From contig JAAAIG010000547.1 in the NCBI GenBank assembly GCA_015852425.1, positions 4,217 to 26,584 of the forward strand: a stretch of DNA of 22,368 bases, written 5' to 3'. The notes beneath the pieces are model-generated. The model was not told the origin of the DNA, ran no database searches, and saw nothing but the letters and a program-made list of their open reading frames with translations. The position numbers were made by a program, and so were the translations under genes. Shown piece after piece: positions 1-9,513 of the stretch (position 1 is the stretch's first letter; the number at the start of each line of letters is the position of its first letter). This DNA is from Gryganskiella cystojenkinii. Taxonomy: Eukaryota > Mortierellomycota > Mortierellomycetes > Mortierellales > Mortierellaceae.

Positions 1-94
1 GGGGGGGGATCAGGAGGGTAAAAACGCGTCATCGTTGTCAAATCGAGCAATTGAGAAAGAAAAAGCACCCAAAAGCCTTTTTTTGTTTCCTTAC

Positions 95-200
95 CGCTGG
101 CAATGACGGACAGACCGTCGCCCAAGATGCTGAACACTTTGTCGTTGCGCTGTCCATCACTCCACACAAGGAAAGGTTGCTGACGGATAGGTTTGGACAT
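95..200 (-). CDS. Partial gene: probable N-terminal exon of an unrecognised protein, running off the left edge
   Basis: On the minus strand an ATG at 200 opens 35 codons beginning MSKPIRQQPFLVWSDGQ and ending in SILGDGLSVIAS, followed by a good donor (GCG|GTAAGG, intron starting at 94). The residue composition looks like real protein, unlike the surrounding A/T-rich sequence. The frame also stays open past the donor to base 1, so an unspliced reading cannot be excluded. A pyrimidine-rich TTTTTTTTAG acceptor lies just upstream (AG at 208-207). The exon could therefore be internal, starting at 206 with two extra in-frame codons before the ATG, which would put a tiny first exon between about 210 and 370. 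I do not recognise the family. The remainder lies outside the window. It starts about 170 bp after the stop of the EH/SPRY gene on the same strand, so the two would be head-to-tail neighbours. Confidence 0.42.
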
Positions 201-373
201 TACAGCCTAAAAAAAACAAGATCGCAACAAGTGAGAAAGAGAGGGAAAAGGTGCCACCAAACGTTCATATGCACCAAAAGCAAAAACAGAATTGATGAAG
301 GCACGGGTTGTTAGTAAGAAGATATTTTTTAGAACTGTGTTACCATGCCAAAAAAAAAAAAAATGCGTGACTG

Positions 374-3300
374 TTAACGCATCATTTCCGCCTCTGGTTC
401 AATCCAGTCGAGGTCATAAACACAGCCGCTTGCATCCTGTGGTTCTCATTTTGGCGAGCGACTTTTTGCACGTCGCTTTTTCTTCTTTTTTTGTTATCTG
501 GTGCTCGAGTTTTTCTGTTCTCTTCCATTTACCTTTTTGTATCCGACAATATCAAACAAGAACGTCTGATCTCCAAAGTTGGCATTGATTTCGGTCCCAG
601 CCTGGGACAATCCGATCGCTGGGTAAAGTGGGATCGAGTCCTTCAGAAACTTGAACGCGACGCCCTGTTGTTCTCCATTCAGAGTAAAAAAGATGGAACG
701 ATCCAGGAAATTAACGCCGCAACCGACCGTGAATCCCTCACCGTAATCGTACGAGTATTGAATGTTTTGTTTGCCGTTTCCGAAATACAAGAATCCGTCA
801 TCGGAGTGGTACCCCCACGAGTTAAGGTCCCAACCTGCAAAAGTAACGGCAAAAAAAAATAGTAAGAAAAGCTGCCAGATTGCATTGACGCAGTCATAAA
901 AAATCGACGTAATAAGTGACCATTGACAGAAAACTCACCAACTTGACAATTCTTGCGAAGGGCTTTACTCGCGATACCGACACTGATGGCACTGTTCCCC
1001 TTGAAACTCTCAATAAAAATCTCAAAGTAAAAGATGCCTGATTTCGGGTTGATCGGGTGGTTTGCCGTCACAGAAGCTGAGACCGTCATATCGTTCTTGA
1101 AGTCAGCTAGCGAATCGAAAAAAAAACGTAAAAAGGAGTAAAAGATAAAAATCATTAGCATTAATCGATCAAAAAAGCACTTTTCTAATACGATCGCTTT
1201 TTTTGGATGAGAATCGACGACCTACATCGATATCGGATATAGTTGCCCTCGACGTCCAGTTCTGGAGGAGCGGCATCATGATCCCAAGCATCGGGAGGTG
1301 AGGCGTAAAGCGCAGGGTTATCGACCGAATGATGGTTAACCGGCTTGACGGGCACTGGAGCGACGCTCGAGCTCGAACTGCCATTACTGTTCATGGTCGT
1401 CGCAGTCGAGGAAGATACAGGCGCAAAAGGCAAGCTGCTGTTTCTCTTGTTGTTGTTGTTGTTGTTCACGAAGTCCAGATCTTCATCATCATCAAACGAC
1501 AACCTTATTGGCGCCTCTGCACCGGGGTTATGCAACGCATGCGGACCAGGCTTATAATCCGTAGGGAAAGCAAGGAAAATGTCGTTGTTCGAACTCGCGT
1601 TCGAATTAGACCCCGATTTTGTTCCGAAGGTCGAGGTCGGTCTTGGGGAGACGGAACGAGGCATAGGAGATGTTGGACGCAATCCAGGTGAGAGAGCATC
1701 GTTGTAACTGGGTTGGGACTGTTGCTGTTGCTGCAGTTGTTGTTGTTGTTGTTGCTGTTGCTGATAGGGGTAAGCCTGGTAAACGGGTTCGGCGGTCTTG
1801 GCATCCATGTAACTGGGTATAGGCGAAGGCTGCTCTACGGCACTGTTGTAACTAGGCAAACCACTATAAGCAAACATAAAGTTGGATCCTGTAGGCTGCT
1901 GCATGGGTGACGGTGTCACCGCAGTTGACTGCAGCTTGGGCGAGACCGGTCGGGCGATATAAGGAGGCTGGCTACTGCTTGAAGAGTACTCGTTGGAGAC
2001 AGGTTCATGGAAATCTGTTGCGCCTGGGAGGATGATCGAAGGCCCCTGGGTTGGTCGAGCTGGAATAACAATCCGACCAACCGCAGCAGCAGACATCATC
2101 AATTCATCGGGGAGATCGTCTGGCAATTCGTATCCAACAACCTGGCAGTTCACCAGATGCAATCCTGCGATGAACTGAGTGCGGCTCAAAATCGGGCGGT
2201 CGTCAGGGTTCAGCAACTGCCTGTATTAGCGAGTGAAAATCAACAGGGACATTAGTTAAACCGAGTAAATAAAGTAGGAGCATTTTTGATGCAAGTACCG
2301 CCATGAGTTTCTTACCAGATCTTGCGTAGATCCTCGGTTTGCAGTCCCAGAGTCATGAAGACTTTACCGGCAATATCGGCTATAAGTAGGGGAGGAAAAC
2401 AACAACAAAATAAAGTCAGATGGCAATACATCAAATATATCAAAAAACAGAGAGTTAACGCATCCTGCGTGTGGCAAGCAAAGAAAAGATATATACCAGA
2501 GACACAATCCTCGGCGGGGCGTTCCCAGAGTCCAAAAATTCTCTCGTAGGTCGACTGCTCAGACTCTGTAAAAGTCCATTCGAACTGTGTCGCTTCCAGT
2601 TGTTGTAGGTCAAAACCGCCATCAGCCATCTCGTCATGAACGGGAGGGGGAGGAGGTGGTGGAGCTGGGGCGACTACCTCCTTCTTGACCACGGGTACAG
2701 CTCTAGGCTCGGGCAATTCTCTTGCGGCAACAACCACGGTCTCTTGCTGACTTCTCCGACTGCCACTGCCGCTGCTATCTATCTGCTTGAGAGTACTGTC
2801 ATCCTTCTTGTCCTTTCTCAAGAGACCTGCCGCGCTAGTACCAGACCCAGACCGTGAGAGTGGGATACTTGACTGAAGCTCCTTAATGAAAGCACTGACG
2901 CCATCATCTAACAAGGAAGGCTCAAGATCTTCATCGTCCCCATCCTCCAAAGATCCCTTATCATCCTCATCATGTTCATAAATGAGAGCGTCTGGAGTCG
3001 CGGAAGGGGCAGGCGCAGGTGGAACGATGCCTGTCAGGTTAATTTCCTCTGATACGGTCAACTTGGCTCCTGCATATCCAGCTTGAGGTCCACTGCTGCC
3101 ACTGGAATTTTTCTTGGCCGCCAACATGGAAGCAGGCTTTGGTGGAGGTACCGGTGTCTTTCCAAGAGGCAAAGTCTTCTTCTTGAACGAGTTAGAGGGT
3201 GAAAGCGTGTTCCAAGGTGAGTTGGATCCTGAGCTTGCAGCGGTAGTAGGACTGAGAGGGATCAAGATACTACCGCTATTGTTACTGTCAGATCTTTCCA

Positions 3301-5236
3301 ACCCCTTCGTCGAGGTATTGATATGCATGGCAGGGGACCGTGCATGATGACCAGACCCCGGAGGAGACGAGGCGGTCTCTTCTGTGTCATGCTTATTCTG
3401 CTGTTCCTCAGCGTCAGGCCAGTCGGTCGGCCCCGAGAACTCTGTGGGCATGGTCCAGTTGCTCATCGAGAACGAGGCCGCGGCGTCTTCTCCGAGGACA
3501 GGGGTGGATTTTTTGAGTGACGACACTGGAGAAACTGAGTCGACTGTCGTCGCTGTGTCTCCAGCTTTTGAAGCCTCGCTCGTGACCTCATCCACTGTAG
3601 TTAATGATGACTGTTCTGAAAGCGCGTGAGGGAGACTATCAACCTCGGTGAGCGACGACTGTGCCTCCAAAGTGCTTGGCAAATCATCTAATTCCGTCAG
3701 GGCCGACTGTTCTTCCAGTCCGTAGGGCAACGTGTCAAGTTCTGTCAGCGATGACTGAGCTTCGATGGGGTGGGGCAAGTGGTCGAGCTCTGTCAAAGAG
3801 GACTGTTCCTCAATGGGGTGAGGCAAGTTGTCAAGTTCTGTCAAAGACGATTGTTCTTCAATGGGGTGGGGAAGCGTATCGATCTCGGTCAAGGACGATT
3901 GCTCTTCGATGGCTGAAGGGTAAGCGGGTCGACTGCCGAAGTTCTGGTATCCACTGTTACTCTGAGAGGAGACTGATGTTGGTCCAGATCCTCGTCCTGA
4001 AAGCGTTGCATTCAAGGTAGCATCAATCTCTGTTAGGGCGGATTGATGTTCGATATCCGAGGGGCTAGCAGTATAAGATCCATTGGAAGCAGAGGACGAA
4101 CCCGAATAAGGCTGTTGCTTTCTTGCATGCAGTCCAGAGGAAGCAGACGTAGCAGGGTCAAGCGTGGTCAGCGAGGATTCGTTCTTGGCATTGTAAGACT
4201 GTGCAGGCGTTATGTCTGTCAGTGAGGATTGATATTCCACCGGGGTGGGTTGTAATCCATCCTCACCCATGGAAGGAAGGGGTGAAGCTTCATAAGGGCC
4301 GTTTTTGTTACCCATGGGCGACTGAGTTGGCACAATGGGCACTCCTGTAGCGCTGTTGCCGCGACTGTGTTGAATTGCCTTCAATTGACTCTGTCGTTCG
4401 AGCTGCTGTTGGATCTGTGCCTGAACATCGAGGGTTGGCAAAGATGACGTTTCTTTCTGATTTTGACTGCCAGTGCCAAAGTACGGTGGAGACGTGAGGC
4501 TGGCTGACTTTGGAGGCGTTGTCAGGGATGGACGTGGCATTGAGGTCGATAAAGACGAAGAGGAGGAAGGAGTCTCGGCGATCTCTACCTTGATGTTTTG
4601 CTGGTTTTGGTTCCTGTTGTAATCGTCACCCACGACTTCAACCTTGACATTTTGTTGGTTCTTGTTTGTTGTCCAATTTTGAACCTGAGTTTCCGTCATT
4701 TCTGCTTTGTATAGGGGCGAGGAGGATACTCCCCCCGCACTGGAAACAGAGCCGTTGGAATTTGGGGGCTTGGACACGCCACCAAAGGCACCAATGGTTG
4801 TGGTACCACCTCCTGGAGCATTCGGAGAAGCAGGTGAGCCTAAAGGTTGTTGTGGCGAAGTCGGGTTGTATTTGTTGAAGTACGGATTGGGCGCAGTGGT
4901 CGACGTACCATAGGTCGCGGGTGGTTGAGGGGGCGGATAGGGGTTGTTGTATCCGAGACCAGAGGAAGGACGCGCTGCTGAGGTCGGAGGGTCAGGCATT
5001 CCTGGACGGTGCTGGGTCTGGGGTTGGTAGATGGGTCTCTGGGGTTGAGACTGAGACTGAGGGGGAGGGTAGCCAGACCATGGCGCGAAAGGGGGTGGAG
5101 GAGCACTGTTGGAGACTGGAGGGGCTGACTGGTGAGGGTGAGGGTGAGGAGGAGGGTAGGGTTGGTACTGTGGTGGAGGAGGTTGTGGAGGCGGTGGCTG
5201 CTGGCCGTAGGGGTAATGGCCTGGCTGCGGGTACAT
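374..5236 (-). CDS. EH-domain and SPRY-domain protein, large and mostly disordered (six exons, 1443 aa)
   Basis: Exons on the minus strand: 5236-2497, 2379-2316, 2220-1226, 1106-939, 834-533, 436-374 (4332 bp). Introns are 117, 95, 119, 104 and 96 bp, all GT-AG with consistent phases. Residues 1-870 are Pro/Tyr/Gln- then Ser/Thr-rich and look disordered. Residues 443-554 are seven tandem 16-residue repeats around QSSLTELD. Residues about 885-975 form an EH domain, seen as WTFTESEQSTYERIFGLW, then LRKIWQLLNPDD across two splice junctions, then GYELPDDLPDEL. A linker with poly-Q and poly-N follows. Residues about 1258-1423 form a RanBPM-type SPRY domain (ANHPINPKSGIFYFEI, GWDLNSWGYHSDDG, INANFGDQTFLFDI), and a 20-residue tail ends in EAEMMR. 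EH domains bind NPF peptides in endocytic and trafficking proteins; SPRY domains bind partner peptides. A scaffold or adaptor role is inference. The frame stays open to 5518, but that stretch translates the CA microsatellite and CT tracts, so the MYPQPGHYPYG start is preferred. Confidence 0.9.
1447..1466 (-). repeat. AAC trinucleotide tract encoding polyasparagine
   Basis: A nearly pure TTG run on the plus strand reads as (AAC)n on the coding strand and encodes about six consecutive Asn after an acidic FDDDEDLDFV patch in the EH/SPRY protein linker. Confidence 0.85.
1719..1763 (-). repeat. CAA/CAG trinucleotide tract encoding polyglutamine
   Basis: On the coding (minus) strand this is an imperfect CAA/CAG run giving nine Gln, one Leu, then five Gln after the tripeptide YPY, in the linker between the EH and SPRY domains. 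Mixed codons suggest moderate repeat stability. Confidence 0.85.
3575..3910 (-). repeat. 48-bp coding tandem repeat, seven units (16-residue QSSLTELD repeat)
   Basis: Seven back-to-back units encode variants of I/L-E-E-Q-S-S-L-T-E-L-D-x-L-P-H-P at residues 443-554 of the EH/SPRY protein. The second and third units are nearly identical and the later ones drift (LPYG, LPST, LPHA, final TTVDEVTSE). Three diverged single copies lie N-terminal to the array at roughly 4021-4060, 4157-4190 and 4200-4243. The conserved core is SSLTELD, with Asp and Leu-Pro fixed across most units. Confidence 0.9.
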
Positions 5237-5760
5237 TGGAAGTTTGGGAGGAGAGGAAGGAGGATGATCGATGAGGAGAGAGAGGAGGAGGAATGAAAGG
5301 ATGAAGAGAGAGAGATGAAGAGAAGAAAAGGAAAGAGATGGCCCCGATGAGTGTGGACAAGAAAAAAAGAGAGATGGAGGGCTGGATGGTGGCAAAGTCC
5401 AGGCGAGGGGGGGGGGGGGTGAGGAAGGGGTCCATGAGGAGAAGAAGGAACAGCACAGCCCATTACCGAACACCCACACACCACACACACACACACACAT
5501 GCACAAACAAACAGGCACTCGAATCTTGATGTAATGATGGGGGGTTTATTCGAATGCAGAGAAAGGCGACAATTCATCCCTCCATGCTTCGCTCTCTTCC
5601 TCCCCTTCGACTGTCGACCCATTTTGTCGCTTCTTGCCTTTTCTTCTCTTTTCTTTCTTGTTCATTTCTTTCATTCTCCCGTGTCCATCCATCCATCCCA
5701 TTCACTCTTGCCCTGCATTGCTAAAAATATACCCTCATTCAATACTGCGACCAAACAGCC
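5237..5760. promoter_or_regulatory. Divergent promoter region between the EH/SPRY gene and the LON/RING gene
   Basis: This 524-bp region separates two divergent starts (ATG at 5236 on minus, 5761 on plus). On the EH/SPRY side it is CT-rich on the minus strand, with a run of 13 G (plus strand, 5407-5419) and a CA microsatellite. On the other side, about 5577-5720 is CT-rich on the plus strand, as is typical near fungal transcription starts, ending in an A/T patch (AAAAATAT, around 5722). I see no strong TATA box for either gene. Start and UTR positions are inferred. Confidence 0.6.
5471..5506. repeat. CA dinucleotide microsatellite
   Basis: An interrupted (CA)n tract of about 36 bases lies upstream of the EH/SPRY start. 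If transcribed on the minus strand it would read as GT repeats in the 5' leader. Confidence 0.9.
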
Positions 5761-7773
5761 ATGACAAACAACAACAACCGCGGCATAATTCACCCACCCG
5801 AGCACAAGAAACTTTCCCCAACAACACACCTATACAGGAACACACGCACCTCCCCTTCTACTCCAACCTTCCGTCCGCTTCAGTGCTATCACTGCCGGGC
5901 CCTCCTCCTCAGCCCCGTCACTCTGCCCTGTGGCATCTCACTCTGTCACCATTGCATCCCAAAACCAGAGACCATTGACTTTCAATCCCAGTTCCGCTGC
6001 CCTCTACCTTCCTGTGCCCGGTCCGGGATTCACCCTGTCGAAGAACTCGCTGTCGATGTCACCCTCCAAAGCATTACATCTTCCCTCCGCACCGCCGCTT
6101 CTCTCTCACCAACCCTGGCCAACATCCTCTCAGAAGACCAAGAGAACGCACGCGACCATGACCAACCCGAAACTCTGTATTACGGCTCCCTGACCGATCA
6201 AGATCCCACCTGGGACGCAACCCTCGAAGGACTCTTTGATCCCTATGCCATCCCTCAATCCGCAAAGGCAGCTTCACCCTCGAACCTCTCGGGTCCTTCC
6301 CCGACAGTGTTTTACCACAATATCCTTCAAATCATTGACACGATCCGACCCAAGATCCAGCAAGAGATTGAGTGCCAGGTCTGCTTCATGATCTTTGATC
6401 GCCCCCTTACGACCGTCTGCGGACACACGTTTTGCCATTCCTGCTTGATTACATCGTTGGATCACAACCCGACCTGTCCCCTCTGTCGCCATAAATTACC
6501 GCTCTACATGTATTTTCATAATCAACCACCCAACAAAGCCCTTGTTCGCTTTATCCGGTATCTCTTGGAACACCCTCAAAAACCGGACGCTTCCGGAGAG
6601 ACTGGTAACAACAACCACAACAGTAACAACAACAACAGCGGCAGCACAACGTCAACAAACAACACTACTTTCTCATCCTCCTCTCTGTTAACTGCATCGA
6701 TCCATGCACAACCTCCGGCCTTGGTGGTGGAACAGCATGATCTCGAAAAGACTTTGGCCATGACCCCACTGTTTATCAACTCTTTAATCTTCCCTCGGAT
6801 GCCCTGTTATCTCCTCGTCTTTGAACCTCGATACCGCAAGTTGTTACGCAACGTCCTCAAGACCGAGAGCAAACTGTTTGGGATGGTCCTCCCTCCGCGG
6901 ATACGGAAACAACATCAATACCGTGAGCCGAGCTCGATCGATTCTTGGGAGCCGAGTTCCGATACAGGAACACTGCTAAAAGTGATTTCATGTGAACTCT
7001 TGCCGGACGGTCGGGCTTTGGTTGAGACGGTTGGATTGTCAAGATTCCAGATTTTGACGTACTCTATGATGGAGGGGTATTATACCGCGACCGCCATCGA
7101 GCTGATCCATGATATCCCCGAGGTCCAAGAATTGGGGTTGGAAAAGGCCGCGTTGTTGGAGAAGGCCATGGTTCTTTACAGAGCGGCCAAGAAAAGAAAG
7201 GCGAGCAAGGTCGATAAGGGTCCAGATCGAGAGCCAGATAGACAAGAACTTGATCTCTTGGTCTCTCGTCGGTCATCAGCTTCGTCTTCTTTGTCTTTGC
7301 TGGAGGAAGCTCTTTCAACGGTGGTCATCGAATCATCCCTGATCGAGAACGAATTAGAAACTCCAGATAATAATGATTCTGATAGCAGATCGTCCAGTTC
7401 ACACCAGAAAAACGAACAAGACCAGGACGATGACGACGCAACCGATAGCCTGGATCTACGGAACCTACACGAACTCGATCTTGAAGCCCTGACCCGGGAG
7501 CAGATGATGAAACTCCTCCTCGACTTTGTATCGCATATGCAGACACGGCTAGGACCGTTGGCGACCCAGCGTTTGGAACGCGAGTTTGGAGAGATGGTCG
7601 AGGATCAGGGCCAAGTCTTTTCGTTCTGGATCGGGTCCATCTTGCCGGTCAGGAACGATCAGAAATACGATCTCTTAAAAGAACGTTCTGTTCGCCGGCG
7701 GTTGTTGATGGTCCTGGAATGGATCAAGGAGATTGAGGCCAGGAGGTCGATGACCGTGTGCACTATCTCATAG
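5761..7773 (+). CDS. LON-domain and double-RING protein, probable E3 ubiquitin ligase (LONRF-like)
   Basis: A single exon of 670 residues; the ATG follows a CT-rich leader in good context (ACAGCCATGAC). Residues 42-85 form a first, diverged RING-like Cys/His cluster (C42, C45, C57, C62, C65, C80, C85). Residues 205-242 form a canonical C3HC4 RING: C205-x2-C208-x11-C220-x-H222-x2-C225-x2-C228-x10-C239-x2-C242. After an Asn/Ser-rich linker (about 280-310), residues from about 335 match the LON substrate-binding domain (TPLFINSLIFPRMPCYLLVFEPRYRKLL). An acidic Ser/Asp-rich insert at about 535-570 interrupts it, and the C-terminal helical part runs to about 665. In this family (animal LONRF1-3, fungal homologues) the RING recruits an E2 and the LON domain is thought to bind substrates; there is no Lon ATPase or protease. 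Substrates here are unknown. Confidence 0.93.
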   Translation: MTNNNNRGIIHPPEHKKLSPTTHLYRNTRTSPSTPTFRPLQCYHCRALLLSPVTLPCGISLCHHCIPKPETIDFQSQFRCPLPSCARSGIHPVEELAVDVTLQSITSSLRTAASLSPTLANILSEDQENARDHDQPETLYYGSLTDQDPTWDATLEGLFDPYAIPQSAKAASPSNLSGPSPTVFYHNILQIIDTIRPKIQQEIECQVCFMIFDRPLTTVCGHTFCHSCLITSLDHNPTCPLCRHKLPLYMYFHNQPPNKALVRFIRYLLEHPQKPDASGETGNNNHNSNNNNSGSTTSTNNTTFSSSSLLTASIHAQPPALVVEQHDLEKTLAMTPLFINSLIFPRMPCYLLVFEPRYRKLLRNVLKTESKLFGMVLPPRIRKQHQYREPSSIDSWEPSSDTGTLLKVISCELLPDGRALVETVGLSRFQILTYSMMEGYYTATAIELIHDIPEVQELGLEKAALLEKAMVLYRAAKKRKASKVDKGPDREPDRQELDLLVSRRSSASSSLSLLEEALSTVVIESSLIENELETPDNNDSDSRSSSSHQKNEQDQDDDDATDSLDLRNLHELDLEALTREQMMKLLLDFVSHMQTRLGPLATQRLEREFGEMVEDQGQVFSFWIGSILPVRNDQKYDLLKERSVRRRLLMVLEWIKEIEARRSMTVCTIS

Positions 7774-7987
7774 AACAACCTTGGGCAAAAAAGCCTCTTT
7801 CTCTGCGTAATATACCTCTAGTTCGTGTGCGGAGTTTTTGTGACTTTTATGATCTCCAATCGAGCAAATTCTGTTTCCCCGCAGACGACCAAAAAAAAAT
7901 GGTCGCGTCTCATTTTCAAAAATCTTTTCCTCATCATCTTTCCTTTCATTCAACATCCCCAATCAACGACATCAACATCCGTAAAGA

Positions 7988-9513
7988 ATGTCGCGCTCAC
8001 TGCTCATCTGCGGACTTGCTGCCTCCTTGGCCTTGGTTGGAATGGTCTATGCCGGTAAACTATTTAGGCGACCGCGACTACTTTTTAGACTTTTTGAGAT
8101 TGACAGCAGCATAATTGTGATCTGAATCATCTCATGGTTGTTTTCTAACGGTCGCTGATTCACCTCTTTGTTTAGATGCCACCTCGAACACTGATGCAGC
8201 AAAGGAACCCTACTTTGAGTGTAAGCCCGACGAGATACTGGACAACAGCTGGACTCACTGCACCCATAGATTCCTCACCGGCATCACGTCAAGGAGACAT
8301 CTGGACATGAAGAAACAATCTGACTTGATTTTCCCTTCTCGTTGTCATCAATAGCATTCCAGGCTCTTCGCGAGAGGTTCGGTCATGAACTCATGTTCCT
8401 CTCGTTCATCCTCCTGATCCTCGTCACTCATTTCGTCGGCAAACGTCATAACGAAGTCCTCGCCAAGACCACCATGGCCGTCATGTTGCCCATGTTCCGC
8501 TCAAACTTTGCCCGCGTCGGTGACAATGGTGCTGAGCTCGCGATCGATGCGCCCCACGAGTACATTATCTACCTCACAGGAAGACGACATGTCGCCACGG
8601 TCCATGGACTCATCAAGATGAAACCCCGTCAGGATATCATTCGCACCATCTTTACCTTTTTCTCCAACCCCACCCCCGACACCTGCACCTTGAACGTGAC
8701 TATGAACCCAGGCGAGTACTCAGATGGTGTTTTTGCGATCGTCCCCAAGCAGACCGGCACTGCGATCAGAAACAAGTACTATGACTTGACGACGTTTACC
8801 AAGGCTTCAAACCAGAAATCCTTGGACGAATCCCTGATCACGTTGACGGAATCAAGCGAGTTGACGGATGCGATCTTGCCCCTGGTTCAACCTCATTTCA
8901 ACAAGGCTGCCAAGTGGTTGGATTACTTTGTCGTCTCGGATCAGCCTATGCACAAGCCCGAGAAGTATGCGTCATGCTGCTGGAGCGACTGACACGAGGA
9001 AGTCAATGGTTTGCTAACCACTATCAACTTTTTCTAATAGGATCCCTACCGAGGCTCATCCCAAGCGCATCTCTTTGTCCTTCCGTCTTCCCAACTCCAG
9101 GAATGCTCGTGAGATTTTGCCCTTGGTCGAGGCTTTGATTGCTTGTTTGGACGGTCTTCCCCAGGATTGCCATGTCTCCACAGTGGTAAGTGGGATGTAA
9201 AAAAGTTCAATTATAATACTATACTATCTCGTTTTTTCTTCTCCAGAAACATCACCGGTACTCATCAAACTCTCGTTTTACTTCATTTTCTACGTAGATC
9301 AAGTCCAAGATCAACAAGGCTAGAGAGGAAGCTGCCAAGGAGATTGGCAAGAAGGCTCAACAAGAACGGGCCAGGGAATTGGAAGACAAGCGCCTCAAGG
9401 AAAAGCGTGAGCAGGAGCAGAACCTCTCCCCAGAGGCGCAAAGAAAGCTTGCCGCCAAAGAGGAAAAGAAGGCGCTTAGGAAGCGTCAGAAGCAGGTTAC
9501 CAAGAAAGGTTAA
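7988..9513 (+). CDS. CCDC47 homologue (DUF1682 family), ER membrane PAT-complex subunit; five exons, 360 aa
   Basis: Exons: 7988-8054, 8176-8220, 8355-8964, 9041-9185, 9298-9513 (1083 bp). Introns of 121, 134, 76 and 112 bp are GT-AG and phase-consistent. Exon 1 encodes a signal peptide (MSRSLLICGLAASL..., likely cleaved after VYA). A transmembrane segment lies at about 50-67 (LMFLSFILLILVTHFVGK). The cytosolic domain carries family features (HNEVLAKTTMAVMLPMFRSNF, LTGRRHVATVHGLI). The C-terminus is a Lys/Glu/Arg-rich coiled coil (INKAREEAAKEIGKKAQQER) ending in QKQVTKKG. In animals CCDC47 pairs with Asterix in the PAT complex, an intramembrane chaperone at the Sec61 translocon. The luminal segment before the TM is very short here, about 25 residues. 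It follows the LON/RING gene head-to-tail after 214 bp. Confidence 0.9.

Noticed and set aside
494..532. Reading the SPRY exon through to the stop at 494 as the true C-terminus
   Set aside because: A GTAAAT donor at 532 joined in phase to the exon at 436-374 gives a sensible 20-residue C-terminus (ending YDLDWIEPEAEMMR); the read-through tail is low quality. It remains possible as an intron-retained form.
494..862. Plus-strand open frame of 123 codons opposite the SPRY exons
   Set aside because: It is the antisense shadow of exon 5 of the EH/SPRY gene, whose translation matches a known domain.
3661..4020. Plus-strand 119-codon frame over the 48-bp repeats
   Set aside because: Its apparent repeats are only the complement of the coding repeats on the minus strand; no domain is seen.
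5237..5518. N-terminal extension of the EH/SPRY protein starting at an upstream ATG (5518)
   Set aside because: The extra residues come from the CA microsatellite and CT tracts (Cys/Val and Ser/Pro runs), typical of translated UTR, whereas MYPQPGHYPYG begins the expected Pro/Tyr-rich region.
8221..8354. Retained coding sequence between exons 2 and 3 of the CCDC47 homologue
   Set aside because: The frame is open but ends at the TAG of the acceptor, the length is not a multiple of three, and GTAAGC plus a CTGAC branch-like site near 8318 fit an intron.
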